A DNA stretch of 13,789 bases from an uncultured Lachnospiraceae bacterium. GTDB lineage: Bacteria; Bacillota; Clostridia; Lachnospirales; Lachnospiraceae. The stretch lies in assembly GCA_948441955.1 (NCBI GenBank), contig CAOJQZ010000063.1, positions 1 through 13,789 on the forward strand, read 5' to 3'. This document shows positions 7,881-13,789 of the stretch, piece by piece (the stretch's first letter is position 1; each line of letters opens with the position of its first letter). Below the pieces are notes generated by a model, which did not search any database, was not told where the DNA came from, and saw nothing but the letters and a program-made list of their open reading frames with translations. A program made the translations under genes and the position numbers.

Positions 7881-8428
7881 CCGTTATTCCTCCTTCCGAA
7901 TTTTTTCGCACATATGCCGATGATACCTGCCAGAACAATAATCATGGCGGTAGGAATTGGTGTAAAGCATGCCAAAACAAAGCCGCCCACAAAAAGTACG
8001 CCGCCCAATTTATCTATAATTCCCTTTTTTGCCATAGTAAATACAGTGTTCATCATAAGCGCACATACAATTACCCGGATTCCCGCAAGGGCGTGGACTA
8101 CAGCCGGCATGTTAATAAAATTCTTCAGTATAGAGGCGATCAGGCAGATAATAACAATGGAAGGCGAGATAACCCCCAGGGTTGCAAAGATCCCCCCGAT
8201 AAAACCAGCCTGTTTGTAGCCTACATAGGTTGCAGTATTTACAGCGATAATTCCGGGAGTGCATTGTCCTATGGCATACATGTCGAGTATTTCCTCCTCC
8301 GTGCACCAGCTCCGGTCTGTTACTACCTCCCGCTGCAGCATGGGAAGCATGGCAAGGCCGCCGCCGAAGGTCAGTCCGCCAATTTTGAAAAAGCTTACAT
8401 ATAATTCTCCTAATTTTCGTATGTTCAT
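7877..8428 (-). CDS. Half-size chromate transporter (ChrA family), first gene of a pair
   Basis: 183 residues, one CHR domain. It carries the FFKIGGLTFGGGLAMLPML signature near residue 13 and IGQCTPGIIAVNTATYVGY, equivalent to motifs in the following gene, then strongly hydrophobic stretches. ATG at the complement of 8426-8428, with AAGGAA (complement of 8438-8443) upstream. The pair is a tandem duplication of one CHR domain that stayed as two genes. With the promoter at 8446-8473 it forms a two-gene operon. Membrane transport of an anion such as chromate or sulfate is inferred from the family; nothing nearby indicates heavy-metal resistance. Confidence 0.92.
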   Translation of the reverse strand: MNIRKLGELYVSFFKIGGLTFGGGLAMLPMLQREVVTDRSWCTEEEILDMYAIGQCTPGIIAVNTATYVGYKQAGFIGGIFATLGVISPSIVIICLIASILKNFINMPAVVHALAGIRVIVCALMMNTVFTMAKKGIIDKLGGVLFVGGFVLACFTPIPTAMIIVLAGIIGICAKKFGRRNNG

Positions 8429-8445
8429 AATTTGTTATTCCTTAT

Positions 8446-8473
8446 ATTTTAATATATTTTAACAGTCTGTCAA
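8446..8473 (-). promoter_or_regulatory. Promoter for the chromate transporter pair
   Basis: On the minus strand there is a perfect -35 TTGACA (complement of 8468-8473), a 16-bp spacer and TAAAAT (complement of 8446-8451). The predicted leader is very short, about 10 nt, so the exact start may differ. The gap up to 8514 holds only a weak CTGCC/GGCAG inverted repeat behind the DUF4364 gene and no U-tract. Confidence 0.5.
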
Positions 8474-8514
8474 ACCATATCTGTAAGGCTGCCGTCAGAA
8501 CATGTGCAGGCAGG

Positions 8515-9027
8515 TTATAGAAGATTTGACATCACAAGAGCATAAATTTCCTCATTTTTTTTGGACCAGTTGCCTGCGATAGTTTCAGCTTCGGTTTCAG
8601 AAGGGACAGTCACCGTCAGCTCTATCAAAGGCTCCCCGTGTTCAATTACCTGGCAGCATACAGAGTATTCTCTGTTGGAGTTCCGGTAATAATCAGATCT
8701 TACAGAAATCTCGTTCTTCAGTTCATATTTTTTGTGATTAAGAAAAGTGTCAATGTCCTTCTGAATTGCAGGTGAAATGTCTTTTCTAAAGAAATAAATT
8801 GTCTCGGCGCCTTCTTCAGTCAGATGATAAAAGGTACGGCTGCGTGTGGCCTCTTCCCGGATAAAACCAGATTCGATCAGCTCGGCAATTGCCTGCTGGA
8901 GCTTAAAATAAGTAGTATATCCCTGATCAAGGATAAATTCTGATATCTGAGAGGTGGTCAGCGGAAAATCTACTTTATTCAGCATATAGAGAATGATCAG
9001 CTTATATAGTTTTAAAGCCTCAGTCAT
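8515..9027 (-). CDS. DUF4364 family winged-helix protein
   Basis: 170 residues. The N-terminal ~75 residues look like a winged helix-turn-helix (LYKLIILYMLNKVDFPLTTSQISEFIL, then YTTYFKLQQAIAELIESGFI and a TFYHLTEEG wing), as in PadR/MarR-type regulators. The rest matches the DUF4364 layout, a family common in Clostridia with no established function that I know of. It starts inside the end of the upstream radical SAM gene (ATGA overlap at 9024-9027), so it is translated from the same transcript. A DNA-binding or effector-sensing role is plausible, but its target is unknown. Confidence 0.85.
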   Translation of the reverse strand: MTEALKLYKLIILYMLNKVDFPLTTSQISEFILDQGYTTYFKLQQAIAELIESGFIREEATRSRTFYHLTEEGAETIYFFRKDISPAIQKDIDTFLNHKKYELKNEISVRSDYYRNSNREYSVCCQVIEHGEPLIELTVTVPSETEAETIAGNWSKKNEEIYALVMSNLL

Positions 9028-9953
9028 AATAACAGCTCCTTTCCCTGCCAGATGTCGTGTTTTTTAAGATAAACTTCAAGCCGGTTCAGAACCTGCCGTT
9101 TATTAATGCTCCAGAAAGGTGCTATAAGGAGCGGTTTAGGACCGTCTCCCGTAAGACGGTGTATTACAATATCCTGCCGAAGACCGGCAATACATTTCCC
9201 GAGAAGTGAAACATATTCCTCCATCGAAAAAACTGGAAAAGGTTCCCTGCGGTAATATGCAGCCAGATCCGTATCTTCAAGTATGTGAAGAAGCTGAAGT
9301 TTTATGCCCTGGATGCCAAGATGATTTAGATATCGTATCGTCTGCAGCATCATATCCGTATCTTCACCGGGAAGACCGAGAATGGTATGAGTGATTACAG
9401 GAATATCCGCGTCCTTGAGAGCGGCGGCTGCATGCTCGAATACCGGAAGCCCATATCCCCTCCGGATAAAGCGGGCGGTATTCTCATGCTTTGTCTGAAG
9501 TCCAAGCTCCACCCATACCGGTTTGATCTGATTCAGCTCACGTAAAAGCAGAAGAACATCCTTTCCCAGACAGTCTGGTCTTGTAGCAATAGAAAGAACA
9601 GCAATATCAGGATGAGTGATCGCTTCCATAAAAATACGCCGCAGATAACGGACGGGAGCATAGGTGTTTGTGTACGCCTGAAAATAAGCAATGTAGGAGT
9701 GCCCTGTATATTTGCGGCTGACCAGGTGTTTTCCCTGCTCAATCTGTTCTGTAATGGTAAGGAAGGCTTCCGGTGCAAAATCACCTGATCCGCCTGCACT
9801 GCAGAAAATACATCCGCCTGTTCCCAGCGTACCATCCCTGTTCGGACAGGTCATCCCGCCATTTAAGGGTATTTTATAAAGCTTTTCACCATAAGTCTGT
9901 TTCAGATAATAATCCAAGGAAAAATATCGTTTTTCACCCCAGCGCATAGTCAT
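9024..9953 (-). CDS. TIGR01212 family radical SAM protein (YhcC-like)
   Basis: 309 residues. The cluster motif is the family-specific CPNRDGTLGTGGCIFC with C36, C48 and C51 (Cx11Cx2C). Further family features are YFQAYTNTYAPV, TRPDCL, VELGLQTKHE, ITHTILGLPGED and a C-terminal RLTGDGPKPLLIAP segment. Start is ATG at the complement of 9951-9953, with AGAGGA (complement of 9965-9970) about 11 nt before it; a second ATG lies two codons in. E. coli YhcC belongs to this family; its reaction is not firmly established, and a tRNA- or cofactor-modifying role is only a guess. It is the first gene of a two-gene unit with DUF4364. Confidence 0.93.
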   Translation of the reverse strand: MTMRWGEKRYFSLDYYLKQTYGEKLYKIPLNGGMTCPNRDGTLGTGGCIFCSAGGSGDFAPEAFLTITEQIEQGKHLVSRKYTGHSYIAYFQAYTNTYAPVRYLRRIFMEAITHPDIAVLSIATRPDCLGKDVLLLLRELNQIKPVWVELGLQTKHENTARFIRRGYGLPVFEHAAAALKDADIPVITHTILGLPGEDTDMMLQTIRYLNHLGIQGIKLQLLHILEDTDLAAYYRREPFPVFSMEEYVSLLGKCIAGLRQDIVIHRLTGDGPKPLLIAPFWSINKRQVLNRLEVYLKKHDIWQGKELLL

Positions 9954-9986
9954 GGCAGAAAAATCCTCTTATCTTAAAATTCACTG

Positions 9987-10016
9987 TTTATAATCATATC
10001 ATTCATAAGGGGGCAA
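9987..10016 (-). promoter_or_regulatory. Candidate promoter for the YhcC-like/DUF4364 unit
   Basis: On the minus strand TTGCCC (complement of 10011-10016), 18-bp spacer, TATAAA (complement of 9987-9992). Each hexamer departs from consensus, so support is moderate. The divergent hemerythrin promoter candidate begins just 8 bp away. Confidence 0.4.
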
Positions 10017-10023
10017 ATCAAGA

Positions 10024-10052
10024 TTCAGGAGAAAATTTGAAGAAAATGTAAT
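10024..10052 (+). promoter_or_regulatory. Candidate promoter upstream of the hemerythrin-REC gene
   Basis: TTCAGG (10024-10029), 17-bp spacer, TGTAAT (10047-10052). The -10 is 5/6 and the -35 only 3/6. If real, the transcript starts near 10059 and has an untranslated leader of about 150 nt. A rival, TTGTGG-N17-AGTAAT (10163-10191), is no better. Confidence 0.3.
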
Positions 10053-10081
10053 GTACTACACTTGTATCTGTATGGCGGATT

Positions 10082-10182
10082 GGCAGAAATGAAAGTATTC
10101 AGGCAAAAACCTGTGTTTTCTACGGCAGGAGTACCTAAAATGTGCTGGATGAATATTATAAATTGTGGATGAGTATTCTGCC
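10082..10182 (+). promoter_or_regulatory. Possible structured leader with alternative stems
   Basis: GGCAGAA (10082-10088) and TTCTGCC (10176-10182) are a perfect 7-bp inverted repeat enclosing 87 nt. Inside is a second GGCAG (10124-10128) that could compete for the same CTGCC, and a small CAGG/CCTG hairpin. The closing strand ends 15 nt before the AAGGAGG ribosome binding site (10198-10204). I cannot match it to a known riboswitch class. Confidence 0.3.
10146..10177 (+). repeat. Direct repeat TGGATGArTATT with 20-bp period
   Basis: TGGATGAATATT (10146-10157) and TGGATGAGTATT (10166-10177) differ at one of 12 positions and are exactly 20 bp apart, about two helical turns. They lie 35-66 bp before the hemerythrin start and could be a tandem binding site for a regulator. 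Confidence 0.6.
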
Positions 10183-10211
10183 TAAAGTAATATTTATAAG
10201 GAGGATTACAC

Positions 10212-11567
10212 ATGGAAGGCCAGCTAGTATGGAAGGACGAATACAATATCGGTGTTGATATTATTGATAAAGAACATAAAAGATTATTTAAAATTATTAA
10301 CAAATTGTTCCGGTTTACTGATGAAAAAAACAAGAGCCAGTGGGCATGTGAGGAAGGGATTAAATTCTTCAAAGAACATGCAGTGAAACACTTTGCGGAG
10401 GAAGAGGAATATATGGCGTCTATCAATTATGAGAGATTGGATACGCATAGGCATATTCACCAGGAGTTTCGGGAGAGAACCCTTCCCGCGTTGGAGGAGG
10501 AGCTGGAGCAGACAGGGTACTGTACCAACTCGGTAGGCCATTTTCTTGGAGTTTGTGCCGGATGGCTGATCGGTCATACATTGATGGAGGATCGTGCAAT
10601 TACAGGCCGGGAAAGAAGCAGGTGGATGGAGCTTCTGCCGGGAAAGGAGCAGGAAATGCTCAAAAAGATGATTCTTCAGCTGATGTATGATTTATTTCAT
10701 CTGGAATCCTATGTAATCAGCGAAACATACGGAGGAGAAAAATTCGGAGAAGGGGTGTACTATCGTCTTCTCTATGCTTCGGAACAGGAAGAGGAGAAAT
10801 GGGAAATCTTTTTAGTTTTTGAAGAAAAGCTGCTCCTTAATACAGTGGGAAAGGTTATGGGAATCAGGACAAATAAGCTTGACAGTATGCTGATGAATGC
10901 GGCCAGATATATGGCGCGCCAGTTTATAGGCTGTATCAGAGAACATTTGCCGGATATGAACGGTTATGTACTAAAGGAAGAGAATCTTCTGACCTATGAG
11001 CAGTTTCAGAGGGCCTTCGAAAATGAAAGATTACAAGTCAGCCTGCTGATTGACACAGGCGAGGGGTACTTTGCATATTGTATGTCTTCCCGGCGGCATT
11101 TGTTTAAAAAAGCCGATGCAGAACCGATCAATACGGCTAACGCCATGACAGAGGTTACGAAATATCTCACAATAAGAGAAGGACGGCTGAAGCCCAAGAT
11201 CCTTGTAGTAGATGATTCTGCCACACTGCGTATGGGAATCAAAAAGCTGCTTTCCAAAGATTATGATGTAGCTCTTGCCCAGTCCGGGGCTGCAGCGATC
11301 AGGTGTATTATTCTGGATAAACCAGATTTGGTTCTGTTAGATTATGAGATGCCTGTTTGCAATGGGAAACAGGTATTGGAAATGATACGTTCAGAGGAGA
11401 CGCTTGCAGACGTTCCGGTTATCTTTCTGACTGGAAGGACTGATTTGGAAACTGTCAAGAAACTAATAGCCCTGAAACCAGAGGGATACCTTGCAAAATA
11501 TTTAAAGCCGGAAGAGATTAAGCAGAAAATAGACGCATACTTTCAAAAGAAAACGACCAGTCAATAG
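10212..11567 (+). CDS. Hemerythrin / CheX-like / response-regulator receiver fusion protein
   Basis: 451 residues, ATG 10212, with a perfect AAGGAGG (10198-10204) 7 nt upstream. Residues 1-135 are a bacteriohemerythrin: the complete diiron ligand set can be read as H22, H60, E64, H79, H83, H122 and D127. Residues about 150-320 resemble a CheX/CheC-type phosphatase fold (EIFLVFEEKLLLNTVGKVMG then a TNKLDSMLMNAARYMARQF helix); this is the least certain part. Residues 329-451 are a receiver domain: acidic D334/D335, phosphoacceptor D377 (LVLLDYEMP), T407 and K429. There is no DNA-binding output and no membrane segment. Oxygen or redox binding at the diiron site may control phosphorylation or dephosphorylation of REC, so an aerotaxis or oxidative signalling role is inferred. 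It stands alone with no kinase next to it, except for the downstream pair across a 286-bp gap. Confidence 0.88.
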   Translation: MEGQLVWKDEYNIGVDIIDKEHKRLFKIINKLFRFTDEKNKSQWACEEGIKFFKEHAVKHFAEEEEYMASINYERLDTHRHIHQEFRERTLPALEEELEQTGYCTNSVGHFLGVCAGWLIGHTLMEDRAITGRERSRWMELLPGKEQEMLKKMILQLMYDLFHLESYVISETYGGEKFGEGVYYRLLYASEQEEEKWEIFLVFEEKLLLNTVGKVMGIRTNKLDSMLMNAARYMARQFIGCIREHLPDMNGYVLKEENLLTYEQFQRAFENERLQVSLLIDTGEGYFAYCMSSRRHLFKKADAEPINTANAMTEVTKYLTIREGRLKPKILVVDDSATLRMGIKKLLSKDYDVALAQSGAAAIRCIILDKPDLVLLDYEMPVCNGKQVLEMIRSEETLADVPVIFLTGRTDLETVKKLIALKPEGYLAKYLKPEEIKQKIDAYFQKKTTSQ

Positions 11568-11574
11568 ACAGAAA

Positions 11575-11598
11575 CCGCCGTTGTTTTTTATACGGCGG
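11575..11598 (+). terminator. GC-rich hairpin after the hemerythrin-REC gene, possible terminator
   Basis: CCGCCGT (11575-11581) and ACGGCGG (11592-11598) form a perfect 7-bp stem with a 10-nt T-rich loop, starting 7 nt after the stop. There is no T-run after the stem, so it is not a classical intrinsic terminator; it may stabilise the mRNA end or pause the polymerase. Confidence 0.35.
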
Positions 11599-11657
11599 CG
11601 TACATAGCGCTTACTGCTTAAGTACTTCAGGATATTTTGGAACAGAGGAGGAAAAGT

Positions 11658-11735
11658 GTGGACAAGAGCGGGTGTTGGAGTAATTGCGTGGGATTTTGCT
11701 GTTGTGTAGCCGGCCATTCCACAGCATCCGGATAG
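11658..11735 (+). CDS. Putative 25-residue Cys-rich small peptide
   Basis: GTG 11658 is preceded by GAGGAGG (11645-11651) with an ideal 6-nt gap. The frame gives 25 residues ending in TAG at 11733-11735. The core is CWSNCVGFCCC (residues 6-16): five cysteines at 6, 10, 14, 15 and 16, then VAGHSTASG. A weak promoter candidate TTACTG-N16-TATTTT lies at 11611-11638. The gene precedes an AgrA/AgrC-like regulatory pair. It lacks the amphipathic N-terminus and charged C-tail of AgrD, has no leader signal, and I do not recognise its family. It could be a signalling peptide, a metal- or redox-sensing peptide, a leader peptide whose translation affects the downstream genes, or a chance ORF; a GTG two bases upstream opens another frame of 17 residues. 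Confidence 0.4.
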   Translation: MDKSGCWSNCVGFCCCVAGHSTASG

Positions 11736-11753
11736 CATTTTACAGCAATTCAA

Positions 11754-11782
11754 TTGTTTTTGTATTCCAGACAGGCTATAAT
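11754..11782 (+). promoter_or_regulatory. Sigma-A promoter of the LytTR/kinase operon with flanking inverted repeat
   Basis: TTGTTT (11754-11759), 17-bp spacer, perfect TATAAT (11777-11782). AGACAG (11769-11774) and CTGTCT (11790-11795) are an inverted repeat straddling the -10, spaced 21 bp between half-sites, a plausible operator. The predicted start is near 11789, giving a leader of about 65 nt. Confidence 0.7.
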
Positions 11783-11791
11783 AAAATGTCT

Positions 11792-11828
11792 GTCTATAGT
11801 AGCAAAAGTTTTTAGTTTTGTCATAGAC
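11792..11828 (+). promoter_or_regulatory. Hairpin in the leader of the LytTR regulator gene
   Basis: GTCTAT (11792-11797) pairs with ATAGAC (11823-11828) and CAAAA (11803-11807) with TTTTG (11816-11820), around an 8-nt loop with small internal loops. A 5-1-5 palindrome CATAGACTATG (11822-11832) overlaps its end. The stem ends about 13 nt before the Shine-Dalgarno sequence, so it may tune translation or bind a protein as DNA. Confidence 0.4.
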
Positions 11829-11853
11829 TATGTGATGACAAGGGGGTGGACTA

Positions 11854-12558
11854 TTGATCCGTATTGCAATCTGTGATGATGAAACGCATATGGCCGATCA
11901 TATAAAGACAATGGCTTTCAATTTTTTTCGAAAAAAGAACAGGGAAATCAGCCTCCGGATATTTTTAAGCGGTGAAGAGCTGCTGAACTACGACGGGCAG
12001 ATAGATATCCTGTTTCTGGATATCCAGATGAAGGGTATGGACGGTATGGAAACAGCAAGGAGACTGAGAGCAGAAAAATTCCAGGGATTTCTGATCTTCA
12101 TCACGGTACTGAAAGAGATGGTATTTCGGTCCTTTGAAGTGCAGGCCTATGATTATCTGGTCAAGCCGGTCGAAGAAAAACAGCTTGAGAAAACCATGGA
12201 ACGCCTGCTGGTTTCCATGCGTAGCGCCGGCGAAGAGAGCCTATTTGTGCAAAGGGGACATGAAGGGCGAATTATCCAAAAAGGTGAGATTGTTTTCTGT
12301 GAAATCATAGACCGGAAAATATATCTGAACCTGGATTCAGGAGAGGTTCTTGATTATTATGAGCGGATTGAAAATCTGGAAACGAAACTGGACGACCGCT
12401 TTTTTCGGTGCCACAGAAGCTATCTCATCAATCTGAAGCATTTAAAAGGCTATAAAAACGGAACTGCATATATGGATAACGGCAGAGAGGTTCCCGTATC
12501 ACGGTTGCGAAGCAAAGAGTTTTCCAGTGTTATTTTGCAATATATGAAAAACATCTGA
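11854..12558 (+). CDS. LytTR-family response regulator (AgrA-like)
   Basis: 234 residues from a TTG start, chosen because AAGGGGGTGG lies about 7 nt upstream and no in-frame ATG or GTG fits. REC domain residues 1-120: D8, D9, phosphoacceptor D56 (LFLDIQMKGMDG), T84 and K104 (YLVKP). LytTR DNA-binding domain residues about 130-232, with IVFCEIIDRKIYL, FFRCHRSYLINL and VPVSRLRSKEF, all standard. Phosphorylated regulators of this type bind direct repeats upstream of their targets, commonly in peptide quorum sensing or bacteriocin control. It is followed 11 nt later by a sensor kinase gene, its likely partner. The inverted repeat at its own promoter and the small Cys-rich ORF upstream are candidates for the circuit's other parts. 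Confidence 0.95.
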   Translation: MIRIAICDDETHMADHIKTMAFNFFRKKNREISLRIFLSGEELLNYDGQIDILFLDIQMKGMDGMETARRLRAEKFQGFLIFITVLKEMVFRSFEVQAYDYLVKPVEEKQLEKTMERLLVSMRSAGEESLFVQRGHEGRIIQKGEIVFCEIIDRKIYLNLDSGEVLDYYERIENLETKLDDRFFRCHRSYLINLKHLKGYKNGTAYMDNGREVPVSRLRSKEFSSVILQYMKNI

Positions 12559-12569
12559 GGTTGGGTAAA

Positions 12570-13789
12570 ATGGATGAGTATTTAGATTTTTTTAATGTAT
12601 ATATTATGGGTGTGATTGAGACGTTTTTACAGGTTTATTTTCTGGCAAAAATCCTGAAAAAGAAGATATGGCCCCCTTTTTATTTTCTGTTTGCAGTATG
12701 TGCGGTGATTGCAGGTCATTTTCTTTCGGCTGGTACAATCATCGGCTTCATGGCGCTTGTCTTTCTGCTTACGGTATGCGGGATGTTTGTCTGCCATGCG
12801 GATTTTAAGTCTTCCCTTCTGTATGCGGCTCTGACGTCTGAGATTATGTTGCTGTGCTATGGAATTGTGAAATCCCTGATCAGCCTTTTATGCCCATTTA
12901 TGCCTGGTGTTTTTCATGATACGGCCGGTATTGCGTTCATGCTGGCCAGTGAGACGGCGTCACTAGCTCTGACCGGCTTTTGTTATTATATGGTGTACCG
13001 TTATTTTTCCGACTATACTACAGCCGAAATGCAGCAAATGTTTCTGGTTTTCATCCCGATCCTGATGATATTCATTATGAGCGAGTACATCAATATGATA
13101 GAATTTGAATTCCAGGTTCAAATCCTAGAGGAAGATGGACCTTTTGAGTATCTGCTTAACCACTGGCAGCTGCTTGCCATGCATTTTTTAGGACTCGTCA
13201 GCCTGTTCTGCATCCTGTTCTCTTATAAGAAACTGCAGCAGAATTTCCGCCTCAGCACTGAAATTTCACTGTTGGAGCAGGAGGAGCATTCCTTAAACCA
13301 GTATGTGGAGGAAGCGAAGGCCCGTTATGACAGGACGAAGTCATTCCGTCATGATATCCGAAACCATATCGCAGTGATGAAAGACCTTTTGGAGAGCGGG
13401 AAACTAGAGGAGGCTGTAAGCTATATGGAGGATATGGATCATATGGCTGAAAAAATGTCATTCCCCTGCAGCACCAATAACCCTGTAGTGGATATCTTAA
13501 TGGGAAACAAGCTGGGGATTGCAGAAAGCATGGGGATCAGCGTGAATTGTTCCCTTCTCCTGCCATACCCCTGCGGCCTTAAGGACATTGATATCTGCAT
13601 TGTCCTGTCGAATGCGCTGGATAATGCAATCCAGGCATGCATTATGGGATGCCCCAATGGGTATATCCATGTGTCCGGGCGTATTCAGGGAGATTTTCTT
13701 ATGATGGAAGTGGAGAACAGTTTCCAGGGAAAGGGCACGTTCAAAAAAGGGACAGGCCTGTCGAATATAAAAGCGGTAGCTGAAAAATA
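12570..13789 (+). CDS. AgrC-like GHKL sensor histidine kinase, 3' partial
   Basis: 406 codons are visible and the frame is open to the window end. ATG 12570 lies 11 nt after the regulator stop, with GAGG about 9 nt before it. Six or seven hydrophobic segments fill residues about 10-220 (roughly 36-54, 57-75, 83-108, 121-143, 157-175 and 200-219), so this is a polytopic membrane sensor. A short coiled linker (225-255) leads to the FRHD phosphorylation motif with H261 and N265. The GHKL ATPase follows: N-box LSNALDNAIQAC (N348, D351, N352) and G-box GTGLSNIKAVAEK (394-406). The layout matches AgrC-type kinases that sense peptides at the membrane and phosphorylate LytTR regulators. The end of the ATPase is missing. 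No AgrB protease is visible; it could lie to the right. Confidence 0.93.
   Translation, partial: MDEYLDFFNVYIMGVIETFLQVYFLAKILKKKIWPPFYFLFAVCAVIAGHFLSAGTIIGFMALVFLLTVCGMFVCHADFKSSLLYAALTSEIMLLCYGIVKSLISLLCPFMPGVFHDTAGIAFMLASETASLALTGFCYYMVYRYFSDYTTAEMQQMFLVFIPILMIFIMSEYINMIEFEFQVQILEEDGPFEYLLNHWQLLAMHFLGLVSLFCILFSYKKLQQNFRLSTEISLLEQEEHSLNQYVEEAKARYDRTKSFRHDIRNHIAVMKDLLESGKLEEAVSYMEDMDHMAEKMSFPCSTNNPVVDILMGNKLGIAESMGISVNCSLLLPYPCGLKDIDICIVLSNALDNAIQACIMGCPNGYIHVSGRIQGDFLMMEVENSFQGKGTFKKGTGLSNIKAVAEK

Noticed and set aside
10089..10172. 27-residue ORF before the hemerythrin gene
   Set aside because: No convincing ribosome binding site, and it overlaps the direct repeat and possible leader structure; composition is not distinctive.
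11656..11709. 17-residue ORF from the first of two overlapping GTG codons
   Set aside because: Its spacing to GAGGAGG is only 4 nt and the product has no notable features; the second GTG fits better.
11804..11820. LytTR-type direct repeat AGTTTT-AGTTTT
   Set aside because: The copies are 7 bp apart, whereas LytTR sites are 9-bp repeats about 21 bp apart; more likely low-complexity sequence.

Overview
The window looks like a chromosomal segment of an anaerobic, low-to-moderate GC Clostridium-class bacterium, most likely a Lachnospiraceae member. This is inferred from gene content: a class M sirtuin/macrodomain pair, a DUF4364 protein, paired half-size chromate transporters, a TIGR01212 radical SAM enzyme, hemerythrin, and an AgrA/AgrC-like regulatory pair. 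No rRNA, tRNA, CRISPR array, transposase or phage gene was recognised.

Left block (1-2124, + strand): three overlapping genes form one translationally coupled unit. They are the 3' part of a protein with two [4Fe-4S] motifs, a zinc-type macrodomain protein-ADP-ribose hydrolase, and a class M sirtuin whose catalytic His is replaced by Gln. Together they look like a writer/eraser pair for reversible protein ADP-ribosylation with a redox partner. The unit is cut by the left window edge.

Middle block (2232-7243, + strand): a good sigma-A promoter precedes an FMN-dependent alpha-hydroxy-acid oxidase/dehydrogenase with an unusual N-terminal Cys cluster. The housekeeping genes holA, lepA and hemW follow with almost no spacing. 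The block ends at a perfect, loopless 92-bp palindrome (7239-7330) whose ends carry the stop codons of hemW and of the convergent transporter gene.

Minus-strand block (7326-9953): a pair of half-length ChrA-type transporters with its own promoter, then a DUF4364 winged-helix protein and a YhcC-like radical SAM protein. Each pair overlaps by ATGA.

Right block (10024-13789, + strand): a possibly structured leader and a 20-bp-spaced direct repeat precede a three-domain hemerythrin / CheX-like / receiver protein, probably an oxygen- or redox-responsive signalling protein. A 286-bp gap then holds a 25-codon Cys-rich ORF with an excellent ribosome binding site, a strong promoter and an inverted-repeat operator candidate. 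It precedes a LytTR response regulator and an AgrC-like GHKL sensor kinase, the latter cut by the right edge. The best candidates for something undescribed are the Cys-rich peptide beside the Agr-like pair, the 92-bp palindrome, the hemerythrin-CheX-REC fusion, and the ferredoxin-type partner of the sirtuin/macrodomain pair.
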